Part shown: piece after piece, positions 37,283-46,571 of the stretch
Numbering within the stretch: the stretch's first letter is position 1
Layout of the letters: each line of letters begins with the position of its first letter
DNA from: Phyllobacterium phragmitis
Lineage (GTDB): Bacteria > Pseudomonadota > Alphaproteobacteria > Rhizobiales > Rhizobiaceae
Reading direction: 5' to 3'
DNA: 64,000 bases
NCBI RefSeq assembly: GCF_002980495.1
Contig: NZ_PVBR01000013.1
Span: 91,516 to 155,515 of the forward strand
The notes under the pieces: model-generated
The model's input: only the letters and a program-made list of their open reading frames with translations
Told to the model about the DNA's origin: nothing
Databases searched by the model: none
Program-made: the position numbers and the translations under genes

Positions 37283-40200
37283 TCAACCGTGCTGCGGTTT
37301 CGTCGAGGTCACGTCCGCATCGGCTTCCGGCTGCTGCGGGGTGGTCTTTACCCATCGCATCACGAAGACGAAGAACACCGGCACGAAGAAGATGGCGAGC
37401 ACCGTCGCCGAAATCATGCCGCCCATCACGCCGGTTCCGATGGCGCGCTGGCTTGCCGACCCGGCACCGCTCGCGATGACCAGCGGCACGACACCGAGCG
37501 TGAAGGCCAGCGAGGTCATCAGGATCGGCCGGAAACGAAGATGCGCCGCCTCCACGGCAGCCTCTGTGAGCGATTTTCCCGATGCGCGCAAATCCTTGGC
37601 GAATTCGATGATCAGAATGGCGTTTTTAGCCGACAGGCCGATGATGGTGATGAGGCCCACCTTGAAATAGACGTCGTTCGGCATGTCGCGCAGCATCACC
37701 GCCGCAAGTGATCCGACCACGCCAAGCGGTATCACCAGCATGACGGCCAGCGGAATGGCCCAGCTCTCGTAGAGTGCTGCAAGGCACAGGAAGACCAGCA
37801 GGCAGGAGAGACCGAGCAGCATGGGAACCTGCGCGCCGGACTGGATTTCCTGAAGCGTCTGGCCGGTCCATTCATATCCGAATCCTTCCGGCAGCAGGTC
37901 CGCGATGCGCTCGACCTCGGCGATCGCATCGCCGGAAGAATGGCCGGGAGCCGCCTGTCCGCTGATCCGGATGGCCGGGAAGCCGTTGTAGCCGACGAGC
38001 TGAATCGGCCCCTTCGACCATTCGTAGCTGGCGAACTCGGAAAGCGGCACCATCTCGCCATTGCTGTTGCGAACGCTCATGCTCAGCACATCGAAAATGT
38101 CGCCGCGCTTGCCCGGTTCGGCCTGAACGGTCACTCTTTGCATCCGTCCGGCATTCGGAAAATCGTTCACATAGGCGGAACCGAGATTGGTGCTGATCGT
38201 CTGGTTGATCTGGGCGAAGGTGACGCCGAAGGCATTGGCCTTCTCACGATCGAGCGTCAGCACCACCTGCGGCGCGGCGGCAAGTCCTTCCTCGCGCACG
38301 CCCGCCAGAATAGAGCTCTTGCGCGCTTCGGCCAGAAACTGATCGCGCGCCGCCGAAAGCGCCTCTGTTCCCTTGTTGCCACGATCCTGAAGACGGAACG
38401 CAAAACCGGTGCTGGTGCCGAGCCCCTGGATCGCCGGCGGCGACGTGGCGAAAGCGACGGCATCCTTGATATTCTGGAATTGCGCGTTCAGTTTTTGGGC
38501 GATCAGCGATGCGCCTTGCTCGGCAGTGCGCTCGCTCCAGTCCTTGAGCGTCATGAACACCAGCGCCGCATTCTCCCCCGCGCCGGAAAAGCTGAAGCCA
38601 TTGATGGCGACAACGCGTGTGACCGCCGGATTGTCCAGCACGGTCTTTTCCATTTTTTCGATGGATTCGAGCGTTCGCGCGGATGTCGCATCCGCAGGCG
38701 CCTGCACCTGGGCAAGCAATGTGCCCTGATCCTCGACAGGCAGGAAGTCCGTAGGCAGCCGCAGGAACAGGTAGCCGGTCACGCCTGCGATCACGAGATA
38801 GACGAGCATAACGCGTGCGCTTTTATGCAGCAGCCGGCCAACCCAGTTGCTATAGCTGTGCGACGAGGCATCGAACGTCCGGTTGAACCATCCGAAGAAC
38901 CCCTTCCTGGAATGGGCATGCCCCTTCGGAATCGGTTTCAGGAATGTGGCGCAAAGCGCCGGCGTCAGCGATAGAGCCAGAAAGGCAGAGAAGAGGATGG
39001 ATGCGACCATCGTCAGCGAGAACTGTTGATAGATCACACCGACAGCGCCGGGAAAGAACGCCATCGGCACGAAGACCGAGGTCAGCACCAACGTGATGCC
39101 CACGACCGCGCCGGTGATCTGCTTCATCGCCTTTTTGGTGGCCTCCTTGGGCGAAAGCCCCTCCTCCATCATGATACGCTCGACATTCTCGACGACGACG
39201 ATGGCATCATCCACGAGAATGCCGATGGCGAGCACCATGCCGAACATGGTGAGCACGTTGATGGAGAAGCCCAGCACGAACATGATACCGCACGCGCCAA
39301 GCAGCGCGATCGGCACGACGAGGGTCGGAATGAGCGTGTAGCGGATGTTCTGCAGAAACAGGAACATGACGGCGAAGACGAGAACGATCGCCTCGATCAG
39401 GGTGTGCAGAACCTTGTCGATGGAAATTTCGACGAATGGCGTGGTGTCGTAAGGGATCGACCACTCGATATCCTGGGGAAACGAGGTTTGCAGTTCCTGC
39501 ATCCGCTCACGGATAGCCGTCGCCACGCCCAGGGCGTTTCCGCCCGGCGCAAGCTCGATGGAAGCGCCAGCGGCGGGCATGCCGTTGATCCGCGTCGAGG
39601 TGCCATAGGATTCCGCGCCGATTTCGATGCGGGCGACGTCGCGCAGGCGTACCGTGGAGCCGTCGGGCGCGGCGCGAAGCACGATGCCGCCGAACGCATC
39701 GGGAGAGGTGAGCTGTCCCCTGACGATGAGCGAGCCCGTCGTTCTGCGCTCGGGCCCCACGGGTGCGGCGCCGAGACGGCCCGCGGACACCTGCGCGTTC
39801 TGGGATCGGATCGCATCCGTGACATCGGCGGGCGCAAGGCCGAACCCGAGAAGCTTGTCCGGATCGACCCAGATGCGCATGGCGCGCTCGCTGCCGAAGA
39901 GCTGGGCATTGCCCACACCGGGGATGCGGCGCAACTCACCGGCCACGTTCCGGCTCATGTAATCGCCGAGCGAAAGGCCGTCGGTCTGACCGGTCTTCGA
40001 GGTCAGCGCGACCAGAAGAATCGTCCCGCTGCTGGCGGCATCGACGCTGATCCCCTGCTGCACGATGGAGCTCGGAAGTCTTCCCTCCACGCGCCGCACG
40101 CGGTTCTGCACCTCGACCGTGGCCGCTTCCGGATCCGTCCCGGATTCGAAGGTCGCCGTGATGCCGATGGACCCTGCGGCATTGGAGGTCGACTCGAAAT

Positions 40201-40429
40201 AGAGCATGCCGGGTACGCCGCTGAGCTCTTCCTCGATCAGCCGTGTGACGCCTTCATAGGTATCCTCCGGCGAGGCGCCGGGATAGACCGCCGAGATCTT
40301 CACCTGCGGCGGTGCCACCTTGGGATATTGCGAGATGGGAAGGACCGTGAGCGAAATCGCGCCTGCCAGCATGATGACAATGGCAATGACCCAGGCGAAT
40401 ACCGGGCGATCGATGAAAAAGGCTGCCAC
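37283..40429 (-). CDS. RND efflux pump inner-membrane transporter (HAE1/AcrB-like)
   Basis: Proton-driven multidrug exporter of the AcrB/MexB/BepE group. The 1048-residue protein has full length, beginning MAAFFIDRPVFAWVIAIVIM. The proton-relay Asp pair lies in GILVDDAIVVVENVERIM in the fourth membrane helix. Two large periplasmic loops and the repeat topology of 12 helices are evident. It starts 4 bp after the adaptor gene. Regulation probably involves the divergent two-component system and the 38-bp repeat at 41663-41700. Confidence 0.94.
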   Translation of the reverse strand: MAAFFIDRPVFAWVIAIVIMLAGAISLTVLPISQYPKVAPPQVKISAVYPGASPEDTYEGVTRLIEEELSGVPGMLYFESTSNAAGSIGITATFESGTDPEAATVEVQNRVRRVEGRLPSSIVQQGISVDAASSGTILLVALTSKTGQTDGLSLGDYMSRNVAGELRRIPGVGNAQLFGSERAMRIWVDPDKLLGFGLAPADVTDAIRSQNAQVSAGRLGAAPVGPERRTTGSLIVRGQLTSPDAFGGIVLRAAPDGSTVRLRDVARIEIGAESYGTSTRINGMPAAGASIELAPGGNALGVATAIRERMQELQTSFPQDIEWSIPYDTTPFVEISIDKVLHTLIEAIVLVFAVMFLFLQNIRYTLIPTLVVPIALLGACGIMFVLGFSINVLTMFGMVLAIGILVDDAIVVVENVERIMMEEGLSPKEATKKAMKQITGAVVGITLVLTSVFVPMAFFPGAVGVIYQQFSLTMVASILFSAFLALSLTPALCATFLKPIPKGHAHSRKGFFGWFNRTFDASSHSYSNWVGRLLHKSARVMLVYLVIAGVTGYLFLRLPTDFLPVEDQGTLLAQVQAPADATSARTLESIEKMEKTVLDNPAVTRVVAINGFSFSGAGENAALVFMTLKDWSERTAEQGASLIAQKLNAQFQNIKDAVAFATSPPAIQGLGTSTGFAFRLQDRGNKGTEALSAARDQFLAEARKSSILAGVREEGLAAAPQVVLTLDREKANAFGVTFAQINQTISTNLGSAYVNDFPNAGRMQRVTVQAEPGKRGDIFDVLSMSVRNSNGEMVPLSEFASYEWSKGPIQLVGYNGFPAIRISGQAAPGHSSGDAIAEVERIADLLPEGFGYEWTGQTLQEIQSGAQVPMLLGLSCLLVFLCLAALYESWAIPLAVMLVIPLGVVGSLAAVMLRDMPNDVYFKVGLITIIGLSAKNAILIIEFAKDLRASGKSLTEAAVEAAHLRFRPILMTSLAFTLGVVPLVIASGAGSASQRAIGTGVMGGMISATVLAIFFVPVFFVFVMRWVKTTPQQPEADADVTSTKPQHG

Positions 40430-40433
40430 TGTC

Positions 40434-41611
40434 TTAACCCCTGTTTGAATCGTTGGCGTCGGCGAGGGCGGGATTTGTCCAGGGCGTGGTCTTCACCGGC
40501 GCATCCGGAGCGATGCGCTGGAAACCTTCCACCACCACCCTGTCGCCCGGCTTGATGCCTTTCATCACGACCCAGCGGCCATCGACGCTCCAGCCGAGCG
40601 AAACCGTTCGAAGCTGCGCCTTGCCGTCGGCTCCGATGACATAGAGCTGGGCATTGCCGGCCGTATCGCGCTGGACAGCCTGTTCGGGCACGGCAAGTGC
40701 CCGTCGAGCGCGGCCTGCTCGAGGCGGCCCCGCACATACATGCCCGGCAGCAGGTTCATCTCGGGATTGGGGAACTCGCCGCGCAAGATGATCTGGCCGG
40801 TCGCCGAATTGACCGACGCCTCGGAAAACAGAAGCTTGCCATCGTGCGGATATGGCTCGCCGCCTGTGGAAAGGAGCTTCAAACGGGCGCTTCCCGGCGC
40901 GTCCGCCTGCAACTTGCCCTCGGCAAGCGCATTCTTGAGGGCGATGACACTATCCGCCGGCTGGGTGAAATCCACATAGACCGGATCGATCTGCTGGAGG
41001 GAGGCCATGACATCCGAGGTGGGGCTGACCAGGGCGCCCTCCGTGACGAGCGCACGACCGATCTTGCCGGAGATCGGCGCGCGGATTTCCGTGTACTGCA
41101 ATTCGAGCTCGGCCGTCGTCAGGTCCGCCCGCGCGCGATCGACATCGGCATTGCTCTGCGCAAGCGTTGCAACGGCGGTGTCGGTGCTGTCCTTGCTGGC
41201 AACGCCTTTGCGAAGAAGCTCCGCTTGCCGGTCGGCACGCTGCTTGGCAAGCGCCTGAGCGGCAATCGCGGAATCGAGCGCTGCTTTCGCTGCCTCGGCC
41301 TTGGCCTGGAACGGCGCTGGATCGATGATGTAAAGAACGTCGCCTTCCCTAACCGTCGAGCCCTGCTCGAACACGCGCTTGAGAACCATGCCTGTTACGC
41401 GCGGACGAACATCCGCCGTCATCATCGGGGCCACACGGCCCGGCAGTTCGGTGACGACAGGAAGCGTCTCCGCCTTCACCTCGACGACTGCGACTTCGGC
41501 TTGAGGCGCCGCACCGGCCTTTGACGTGTCTGTTTCGCCTGAACAACTGGCCAGAGGCAGCCAGACACAGATAAGAGCGAGCGAACGGACCGCCTGTTGC
41601 AAGCCTGTCAT
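40434..41611 (-). pseudogene. RND efflux periplasmic adaptor (AcrA-like) with a one-base frameshift
   Basis: Membrane fusion protein that links the RND pump to an outer-membrane channel. The first part (ATG at 41611, AAAGGAATTGG site) has a lipobox LASC, the biotinyl-lipoyl halves and a helical hairpin (AKQRADRQAELLRKGVASKDS). The reading frame breaks after GRLEQAALDG at 40700-40702. Inserting one base in that GGG run (minus strand) restores ALAVPEQAVQRD and joins the C-terminal part ending at 40434. As written, translation would run on out of frame to 40565. The cause may be real mutation, phase variation or sequencing error. Confidence 0.85.
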
Positions 41612-41662
41612 TCCAATTCCTTTAATTTCCCACATTGAGTGGGGGGACCCTATCGGCCTCAA

Positions 41663-41700
41663 CGTTAAGTGCCGTTAAGTCAGTGTAAAGTTATGTAAAA
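41663..41700. promoter_or_regulatory. 38-bp repeat copy A (RND-proximal), candidate response-regulator operator
   Basis: Contains two GTTAAG and two TGTAAA half-sites spaced about 10-13 bp in tandem: CGTTAAGTGCCGTTAAG, then GTGTAAAGTTATGTAAAA. It lies 52 bp from the RND adaptor start. Copy B at 41898-41935 matches at 35 of 38 positions in the same orientation. Tandem half-sites one helical turn apart are the usual form of OmpR-family operators. Confidence 0.65.
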
Positions 41701-41897
41701 TTGCCTGGATCGCGCCGATGGAAAAAAGCTGTCGCAACGCAATTCCTGCGTGCGCAGCAAGTCCGTTCTCTCCATGAGACACTCCGGGAGTCTTTGTCCT
41801 GATTGAGCGGTATTATCGAAAGTGCCGCAAATTCGAACTTTTGTTCGCATCGTATGGTAATGCGCGGGGTAAGCACGACGCGTTCTAGCAACCCCAG

Positions 41898-41935
41898 CGT
41901 TAAGTGCCGTTAAGCCGGTGTAAAGTTTTGTAAAA
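41898..41935. promoter_or_regulatory. 38-bp repeat copy B (two-component-proximal), candidate operator
   Basis: Second copy of the repeat, differing from copy A at three positions, 55 bp before the response-regulator start. Its position suggests autoregulation of the two-component operon. The 197 bp between the copies hold no ORF of note. Confidence 0.65.
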
Positions 41936-41989
41936 CTAGTCGGTCGCTCGCCTCGGTTCGTGGCATGAGGGTCTGAAATAGCGAATGAA

Positions 41990-42688
41990 ATGCCGATGAC
42001 GAAAGTTCTGTTGATTGACGATGACGAGGAACTGACCTCGCTTCTGATCGAATATTTGAGCGAGGAAGGCTTTCTCGGCCACGCGGCGAACGATCCGCGC
42101 CGTGGCATCGAGGAAGCTCTGTCCGGGCGCCACGATATTGTCATCCTTGATGTCATGATGCCGCGCATCAATGGAATTGATGTGCTCCAGAGGATTCGTG
42201 CCTCCAGCGACCTTCCGGTCCTGATGCTGTCCGCTCGCGGAGAAAATGTCGACCGGATTACCGGGCTCAATCTCGGCGCGGATGACTATGTCGCCAAGCC
42301 TTGCTCCCCCGACGAAATCGTAGCGCGGCTGCGGGCGATCCTGCGCCGGTTGCGGAAATCCGATCACAATGCCGCATCCAGCGTGGTTCGGGCCGGCGCG
42401 CTGGAGGTCTATCCCGGTTCCAGAACCGCCGCATGCGACGGCCAGCCGCTCGACCTCACCGGAACCGAATTCAATCTGCTGGAAGTTCTGGTTCGTGAGG
42501 CAGGACAGCTCGTTGCAAAGAATGATTTGTCCAAACGCGCCTTCGGCAGCACGCTTGCCCCGTTCGACCGGCGGATCGACGTCCATATCAGCAGCATCCG
42601 CCAGAAGCTCGGCCTGCGCCACGATGGACAACCCTGGATCAGGACGGTTCGCGGACAGGGATACCAGCTGGTTCAGGACCCCTCATGA
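41990..42688 (+). CDS. OmpR/CpxR-type response regulator
   Basis: A 232-residue DNA-binding response regulator. The receiver domain has the acidic pair LLIDDDEE, phospho-acceptor Asp in VILDVMMP, Thr/Ser switch MLSARGE and Lys in AKPCSPDE. The C-terminal winged helix is of OmpR type (LTGTEFNLLEVLVREAGQLV, SIRQKLG, IRTVRGQGYQL). The ATG at 41996 is an alternative start. It overlaps the kinase gene by 4 bp and is divergent from the RND operon. Confidence 0.94.
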   Translation: MPMTKVLLIDDDEELTSLLIEYLSEEGFLGHAANDPRRGIEEALSGRHDIVILDVMMPRINGIDVLQRIRASSDLPVLMLSARGENVDRITGLNLGADDYVAKPCSPDEIVARLRAILRRLRKSDHNAASSVVRAGALEVYPGSRTAACDGQPLDLTGTEFNLLEVLVREAGQLVAKNDLSKRAFGSTLAPFDRRIDVHISSIRQKLGLRHDGQPWIRTVRGQGYQLVQDPS

Positions 42689-43968
42689 GCCGCCTGTTTC
42701 GAAGATTGTTCTTCACGATTTGGCTGTGCATAGCCGGAACAATCGGCCTCGTTCTCATCCTGGCAAGGCTCTCCGGAGCCTTGCTTCCCGCCGAGGAGAA
42801 GTACCCAACCACAGCGGCTCTTGCGCTTGATCTGGTCGCCACTCTCGTCGCGACGGACCATATTGACACCGCCCACGCGGTTGCGACCACGCTGGCCAAC
42901 ATATCATCATCGCGGCCAGAGATAGCAGAAGTTGCTTCGGGGAGCGCTTCCGCGTGCCAGGCGGGCGCAGCAGATGGCAACCGCGATACCCGATTCGTTG
43001 AAGCGGGAGGCCGATGCTTCAAGGTTTCAGTACGGCAGCAACATCGTCCGTATATTGTCTTCAAATACATCTTCTTCCCCTTTATCACCTGTCTCTTCGC
43101 GAGCTTGCTGGCATCATTCTGGCTGGCAAAGTTCCTGACCCGCCCGATCGTCACGCTGAAAAACGGCTTTCACAAACTGGCAGGCGGGGATTTCACGACG
43201 AGGATCGGGAGCAGGTTCACGGCCCAACGGGACGAGGTCTCTGACCTCGCGCATGACTTCGACCTTACCGCTGAAAAGCTTGAAACCCTGCACGCCACCC
43301 GCCAGAGGCTTTATCACGACATCTCGCACGAGCTGCGATCTCCGCTTTCGCGCCTTCAGGTCGAATTGGGAATGCTTCGGCAGAAGCCCGGAAAGATCGA
43401 CACGATGCTCGACCGGATGGATAACGAGATCGAGCGACTCAACATCCTGGTCGAGCAGATCCTGACCTTGGCGCGGCTCAGTTCCGGATCACACATCACG
43501 GTCGAACGGCAGCGGATCGACGTAATTGAGTTGCTCGACGCTATCGTCGAGGACGCCTCCTTGGAGGGACTGAGGCGAAATGTCGATGTCCGGCTGGACG
43601 GGGAGAAGACGTTTATCGCCGAAGTCGACGGGGAGCTGCTTTATCGCGCGTTCGAGAACGTGATCCGCAATGCCTTGAAGTACACGGCAGAGGGCACGAC
43701 GGTTCGCGTCCACGCCTCTCTCGAACGGGCACAACTTTTGAAGGTAGCCGTCAAAGACTGCGGCCCCGGTGTTCCCCCTGGCCATCTTGCCGAAATCTTC
43801 GACCCTTTCGTGCGCTTGAGCGAACCTCCGCTCATCGACGGCCACGGCCTGGGCCTTGCCATAGCCAGACATTCTCTGGAGTTGCACGGCGGGCGGATTT
43901 GGGCGGAAGTTCCTGGTGAAGGCGGCCTCACGATAAACATGGAAATCCCGGCCTCGTGCTCTCTATAG
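42685..43968 (+). CDS. CpxA-like sensor histidine kinase
   Basis: A 427-residue membrane kinase. Two membrane segments (about 8-30 and 125-148) flank a short periplasmic sensor of about 95 residues with two cysteines (SACQAG, GRCFKV). Then come a HAMP domain, the phospho-accepting His in YHDISHELRSPLSRLQ, the N box NVIRNALKYT, and the G boxes DCGPGVPPG and GHGLGLAIA. It is translationally coupled to the regulator. Confidence 0.93.
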   Translation: MSRLFRRLFFTIWLCIAGTIGLVLILARLSGALLPAEEKYPTTAALALDLVATLVATDHIDTAHAVATTLANISSSRPEIAEVASGSASACQAGAADGNRDTRFVEAGGRCFKVSVRQQHRPYIVFKYIFFPFITCLFASLLASFWLAKFLTRPIVTLKNGFHKLAGGDFTTRIGSRFTAQRDEVSDLAHDFDLTAEKLETLHATRQRLYHDISHELRSPLSRLQVELGMLRQKPGKIDTMLDRMDNEIERLNILVEQILTLARLSSGSHITVERQRIDVIELLDAIVEDASLEGLRRNVDVRLDGEKTFIAEVDGELLYRAFENVIRNALKYTAEGTTVRVHASLERAQLLKVAVKDCGPGVPPGHLAEIFDPFVRLSEPPLIDGHGLGLAIARHSLELHGGRIWAEVPGEGGLTINMEIPASCSL

Positions 43969-44171
43969 CCAAGGACGACCACCGCCGTAACGACAGGGAT
44001 GAGGTTCATGAAGATCGCCGTGCGCCCGGCACCCAGATGCTTCACCGCCGACATCAAGACGAAGGGCGCGATGATGGAGCCGGGAATGGCGGTGTAAAGG
44101 ACCATCATCGCGTTGGCCGGCGTGAAACTCGCCGCGCCTTCCATGAGATAGCCTGGCAGCTCTTCCTGTGC
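43959..44171 (-). pseudogene. EamA/DMT transporter C-terminal remnant
   Basis: A minus-strand stretch encodes SFTPANAMMVLYTAIPGSI, VLMSAVKHLGAGRTAIFMN and LIPVVTAVVVLGYRE, the penultimate helices of an EamA-family drug/metabolite transporter. There is no N-terminal half and the 3' end runs into the kinase gene's last codons, so it is a fragment. It sits between the kinase and the AraC regulator. Confidence 0.6.
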
Positions 44172-44229
44172 CGCCAGGCGTCTTTGGCGACGAAGGGCGT
44201 CACAAGGACGGTCGTTCTTCATATATTGA

Positions 44230-45108
44230 TCAGGTTTGCTCTTTCGCCTGTTGGATATCCCGCCGGGGAGGAGCACCGAACAACCGGCCATATTCTCGCG
44301 TGAACTGCGAAATGCTTTGATATCCAACCGCATGCGCGGCCTGCGAAATTCCGGCGCCCTCCGCCAGCATCATCCTGCGCGCCTCGATGAGGCGTAACTG
44401 CTTCTGGAACTGCACGGGAGACAAGGTTGTGATTTCCCGAAAGTGCAGATGAAACACGGGGGCGCTCATGCCCGCCACTGCTGCAAGTTGCTCAACCCGA
44501 ATAGTCTGCATGTAATCCCGGCGGAGAATGGCAACGGCACGGCCGATACGTTCAGCATGGCTGTCGACGACGCCGATCCGGCGGATCGCATCTCCGTGCC
44601 GGCCCGTCAGAAGCCAGTAATGCAACTCGCGCAGCAATCCACCACCAAGAGCCGTCAGCACCTCGGGCTGGTCGAGTAGCCGGACGAGGCGAAGGGCGGC
44701 ATCGGCAACATGTTCATCAACCGGCTCGATGCGAACAGGATGCGCCGGTCTCTTCGTCGGAGACACCCCGGCCATAAGATCGCGTAGAATGGCGGGGTCG
44801 AGTTCCAACACCAAGGCATAATAGGGCGTAGCAGGGCTTGCCTGCGTGATCTGGCTGACAGTCGGCACATCGGAGGAGATCACAAGAGCCTCGCCCGGCC
44901 CGTATTCATGGCTTTCCGCCCCGGAAGAGACCCGCTTGCGCCCCTGCAGCAGCATGGCGATCAGCGGTTTGTTGACCGCGACCTGCAGCTCCCCGGCATG
45001 TAAGGCGCGGATGATAGCCAGCCCCGGGACAGGCGTGATCGCTGCCCCGCTTGGCTCAGCGTGCGCGTCGGCGTAACGGCGGCAAAGGGTCAGGAGTGAT
45101 GCAGTCAT
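44230..45108 (-). CDS. AraC family transcriptional regulator (AraC_N type)
   Basis: A 292-residue regulator with an N-terminal AraC_N domain (about 25-180, LIAMLLQGRKRVS, TPYYALVLELD) and a C-terminal double HTH (IRVEQLAAVAGMSAPVFHLHFREIT, AAHAVGYQSISQFTREYGRLFG in parts). Divergent from the SDR gene 157 bp away, so it probably controls that gene. The inducer is unknown. Confidence 0.92.
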   Translation of the reverse strand: MTASLLTLCRRYADAHAEPSGAAITPVPGLAIIRALHAGELQVAVNKPLIAMLLQGRKRVSSGAESHEYGPGEALVISSDVPTVSQITQASPATPYYALVLELDPAILRDLMAGVSPTKRPAHPVRIEPVDEHVADAALRLVRLLDQPEVLTALGGGLLRELHYWLLTGRHGDAIRRIGVVDSHAERIGRAVAILRRDYMQTIRVEQLAAVAGMSAPVFHLHFREITTLSPVQFQKQLRLIEARRMMLAEGAGISQAAHAVGYQSISQFTREYGRLFGAPPRRDIQQAKEQT

Positions 45109-45265
45109 GCGATGGTTTCCGGCAAAGATTGGACGTCATTTTTAGCATCAATGCCGGTCTTGCAAAACACACCAATGGGAATAGGCAAAAAACCGCAAGG
45201 ATCGGGCAACTTCGGGAAGTGGCCGTGTCCTATCTGATGCTCATGCAAAACAGAAAGGGTTACAC

Positions 45266-46021
45266 ATGACCAAAATCTCCCTCGTAACCGGTGCCAACCG
45301 TGGTCTTGGCCGCAACACTGCATTGTCCATCGCCCGCCGTGGCGGCGATGTCATTGTCGCTTATCGTGGCAACGAGGCGCAGGCTGACGGAGTTGTCGCC
45401 GAAATCCGCGCTCTGGGGCGCAAGGCCGTGGCGCTCCAGCTCGACATGGCGCAATCGGCAAGCTTCCCGGTATTCGTTGAGACTCTGAAAGCTGCGCTGA
45501 ACGAGACCTGGGGCCGCGACAGCTTTGATCATCTGATCAACAATGCCGGCCATGGCGAATTCGCGATGATCAGCGAAACAACCGAGGCGCAATTCGATGG
45601 CCTCTTCGACGTACATGTGAAGGGCGTCTTCTTCCTTGTGCAGGCGCTGCTCCCACTTCTGGCCGATGGCGGTCGTATCGTGAATTTCTCGTCCGGGCTC
45701 ACCCGCGTCTCCTATCCGGGCTTCGCAGCCTACTCTGCGGCCAAGGCAGCGGTCGAGATGCTGACGGTCTATATGGCTCGCGAGTTCGGGGCGCGTGGCA
45801 TCACGGTCAACACCGTTGCGCCGGGGGCAATCGAGACCGATTTCGGCGGCGGCCTGGTGCGCGACAACGCCGATGTGAACGCCCAGTTCGCCCAGATGAC
45901 CGCTCTCGGTCGCGTGGGTCTTCCTGACGATGTCGGTCTGATGATCGCCAGCCTTCTGGATGAGGGAAATCGCTGGGTGACTGCGCAGCGCATCGAAGTC
46001 TCAGGCGGACAAACCATTTGA
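45266..46021 (+). CDS. SDR family oxidoreductase
   Basis: A 251-residue classical short-chain dehydrogenase. Cofactor motif TGANRGLG (8-15), NNAGHGEF, catalytic Ser in VNFSSGL and Tyr/Lys in YSAAK, and the C-terminal VSGGQTI. The start ATG at 45266 has AAGGGT upstream. Substrate unknown; divergent from an AraC regulator. Confidence 0.92.
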   Translation: MTKISLVTGANRGLGRNTALSIARRGGDVIVAYRGNEAQADGVVAEIRALGRKAVALQLDMAQSASFPVFVETLKAALNETWGRDSFDHLINNAGHGEFAMISETTEAQFDGLFDVHVKGVFFLVQALLPLLADGGRIVNFSSGLTRVSYPGFAAYSAAKAAVEMLTVYMAREFGARGITVNTVAPGAIETDFGGGLVRDNADVNAQFAQMTALGRVGLPDDVGLMIASLLDEGNRWVTAQRIEVSGGQTI

Positions 46022-46049
46022 TCTGCGGATGATATCTGGCGGATAGCGT

Positions 46050-46196
46050 ATGGAAGTAGCCGACTTGTTCGATGACGTCGTTGCCGGCACAGAAAAGGCG
46101 CCCGAAGACGATGCGCTGCTGGATGCCTATCCTATCGTAAGGTCCAGTACCGAACGTTTTGCTTATGCGATTGACGCCAATGCGGATGCCGACTAG
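46050..46196 (+). CDS. Possible 48-residue acidic ORF
   Basis: ATG at 46050 to TAG at 46194-46196, starting MEVADLFDDVVAGTEKAPED and ending DANADAD. It is acidic with no hydrophobic segment and lies 28 bp after the SDR gene, directly before the cobalamin riboswitch. No family recognised; it may be a remnant. Confidence 0.25.
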   Translation: MEVADLFDDVVAGTEKAPEDDALLDAYPIVRSSTERFAYAIDANADAD

Positions 46197-46199
46197 TTT

Positions 46200-46395
46200 C
46201 CAGGCCGGAACTGGTTCCGCCGCGAGGCGGATGAAAAGGGAACACGGTGAGGCCGACCTTCGGCCGAAACCGCGACTGCCCCCGCAACTGTAACCGTTGA
46301 GCCTTCTTCCACTGGCCACTGACGCATCTGCGCGATCGGGAAGGCGGAAGACCGGCAGCGACACGGAAGTCAGGAGACCTGCCCGTTCCGGTCAC
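46200..46395 (+). ncRNA. Cobalamin riboswitch
   Basis: The conserved blocks of the AdoCbl aptamer are visible in order: GGGAACACGGTGA (46238-46250), CCCCCGCAACTGTAA (46279-46293), CCACTGG-type segment (about 46309-46320), GGGAAGGC (46338-46345) and the B12 box AGTCAGGAGACCTGCC (46368-46383). Downstream are candidate expression-platform hairpins: TGAACAC/GTGTTCA near 46402-46420 and GATAAG/CTTATC near 46479-46503. It lies upstream of a BtuB-like receptor and a BtuFCD-like ABC operon, so B12 would repress uptake. Confidence 0.95.
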
Positions 46396-46571
46396 CCATG
46401 CTTGAACACGGGGTGTGTTCAGGCGCGGTCGTCCGTGGCGGTGACACGACAACGTGTTGCTGCGCGCGGGAACGGCCGATAAGTGAAAAATCCCTCTTAT
46501 CGCCTGATCCGGAACGCGGCTTGTGATGGCTATGGGCGAACGGTTTGCCCGCAATGTTCCGGGGGATGGAC

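Noticed and set aside
39026..40555. 509-codon plus-strand open frame, His/Asp-rich
   Set aside because: Antisense to the RND transporter; the composition follows from the complement of a membrane-protein gene.
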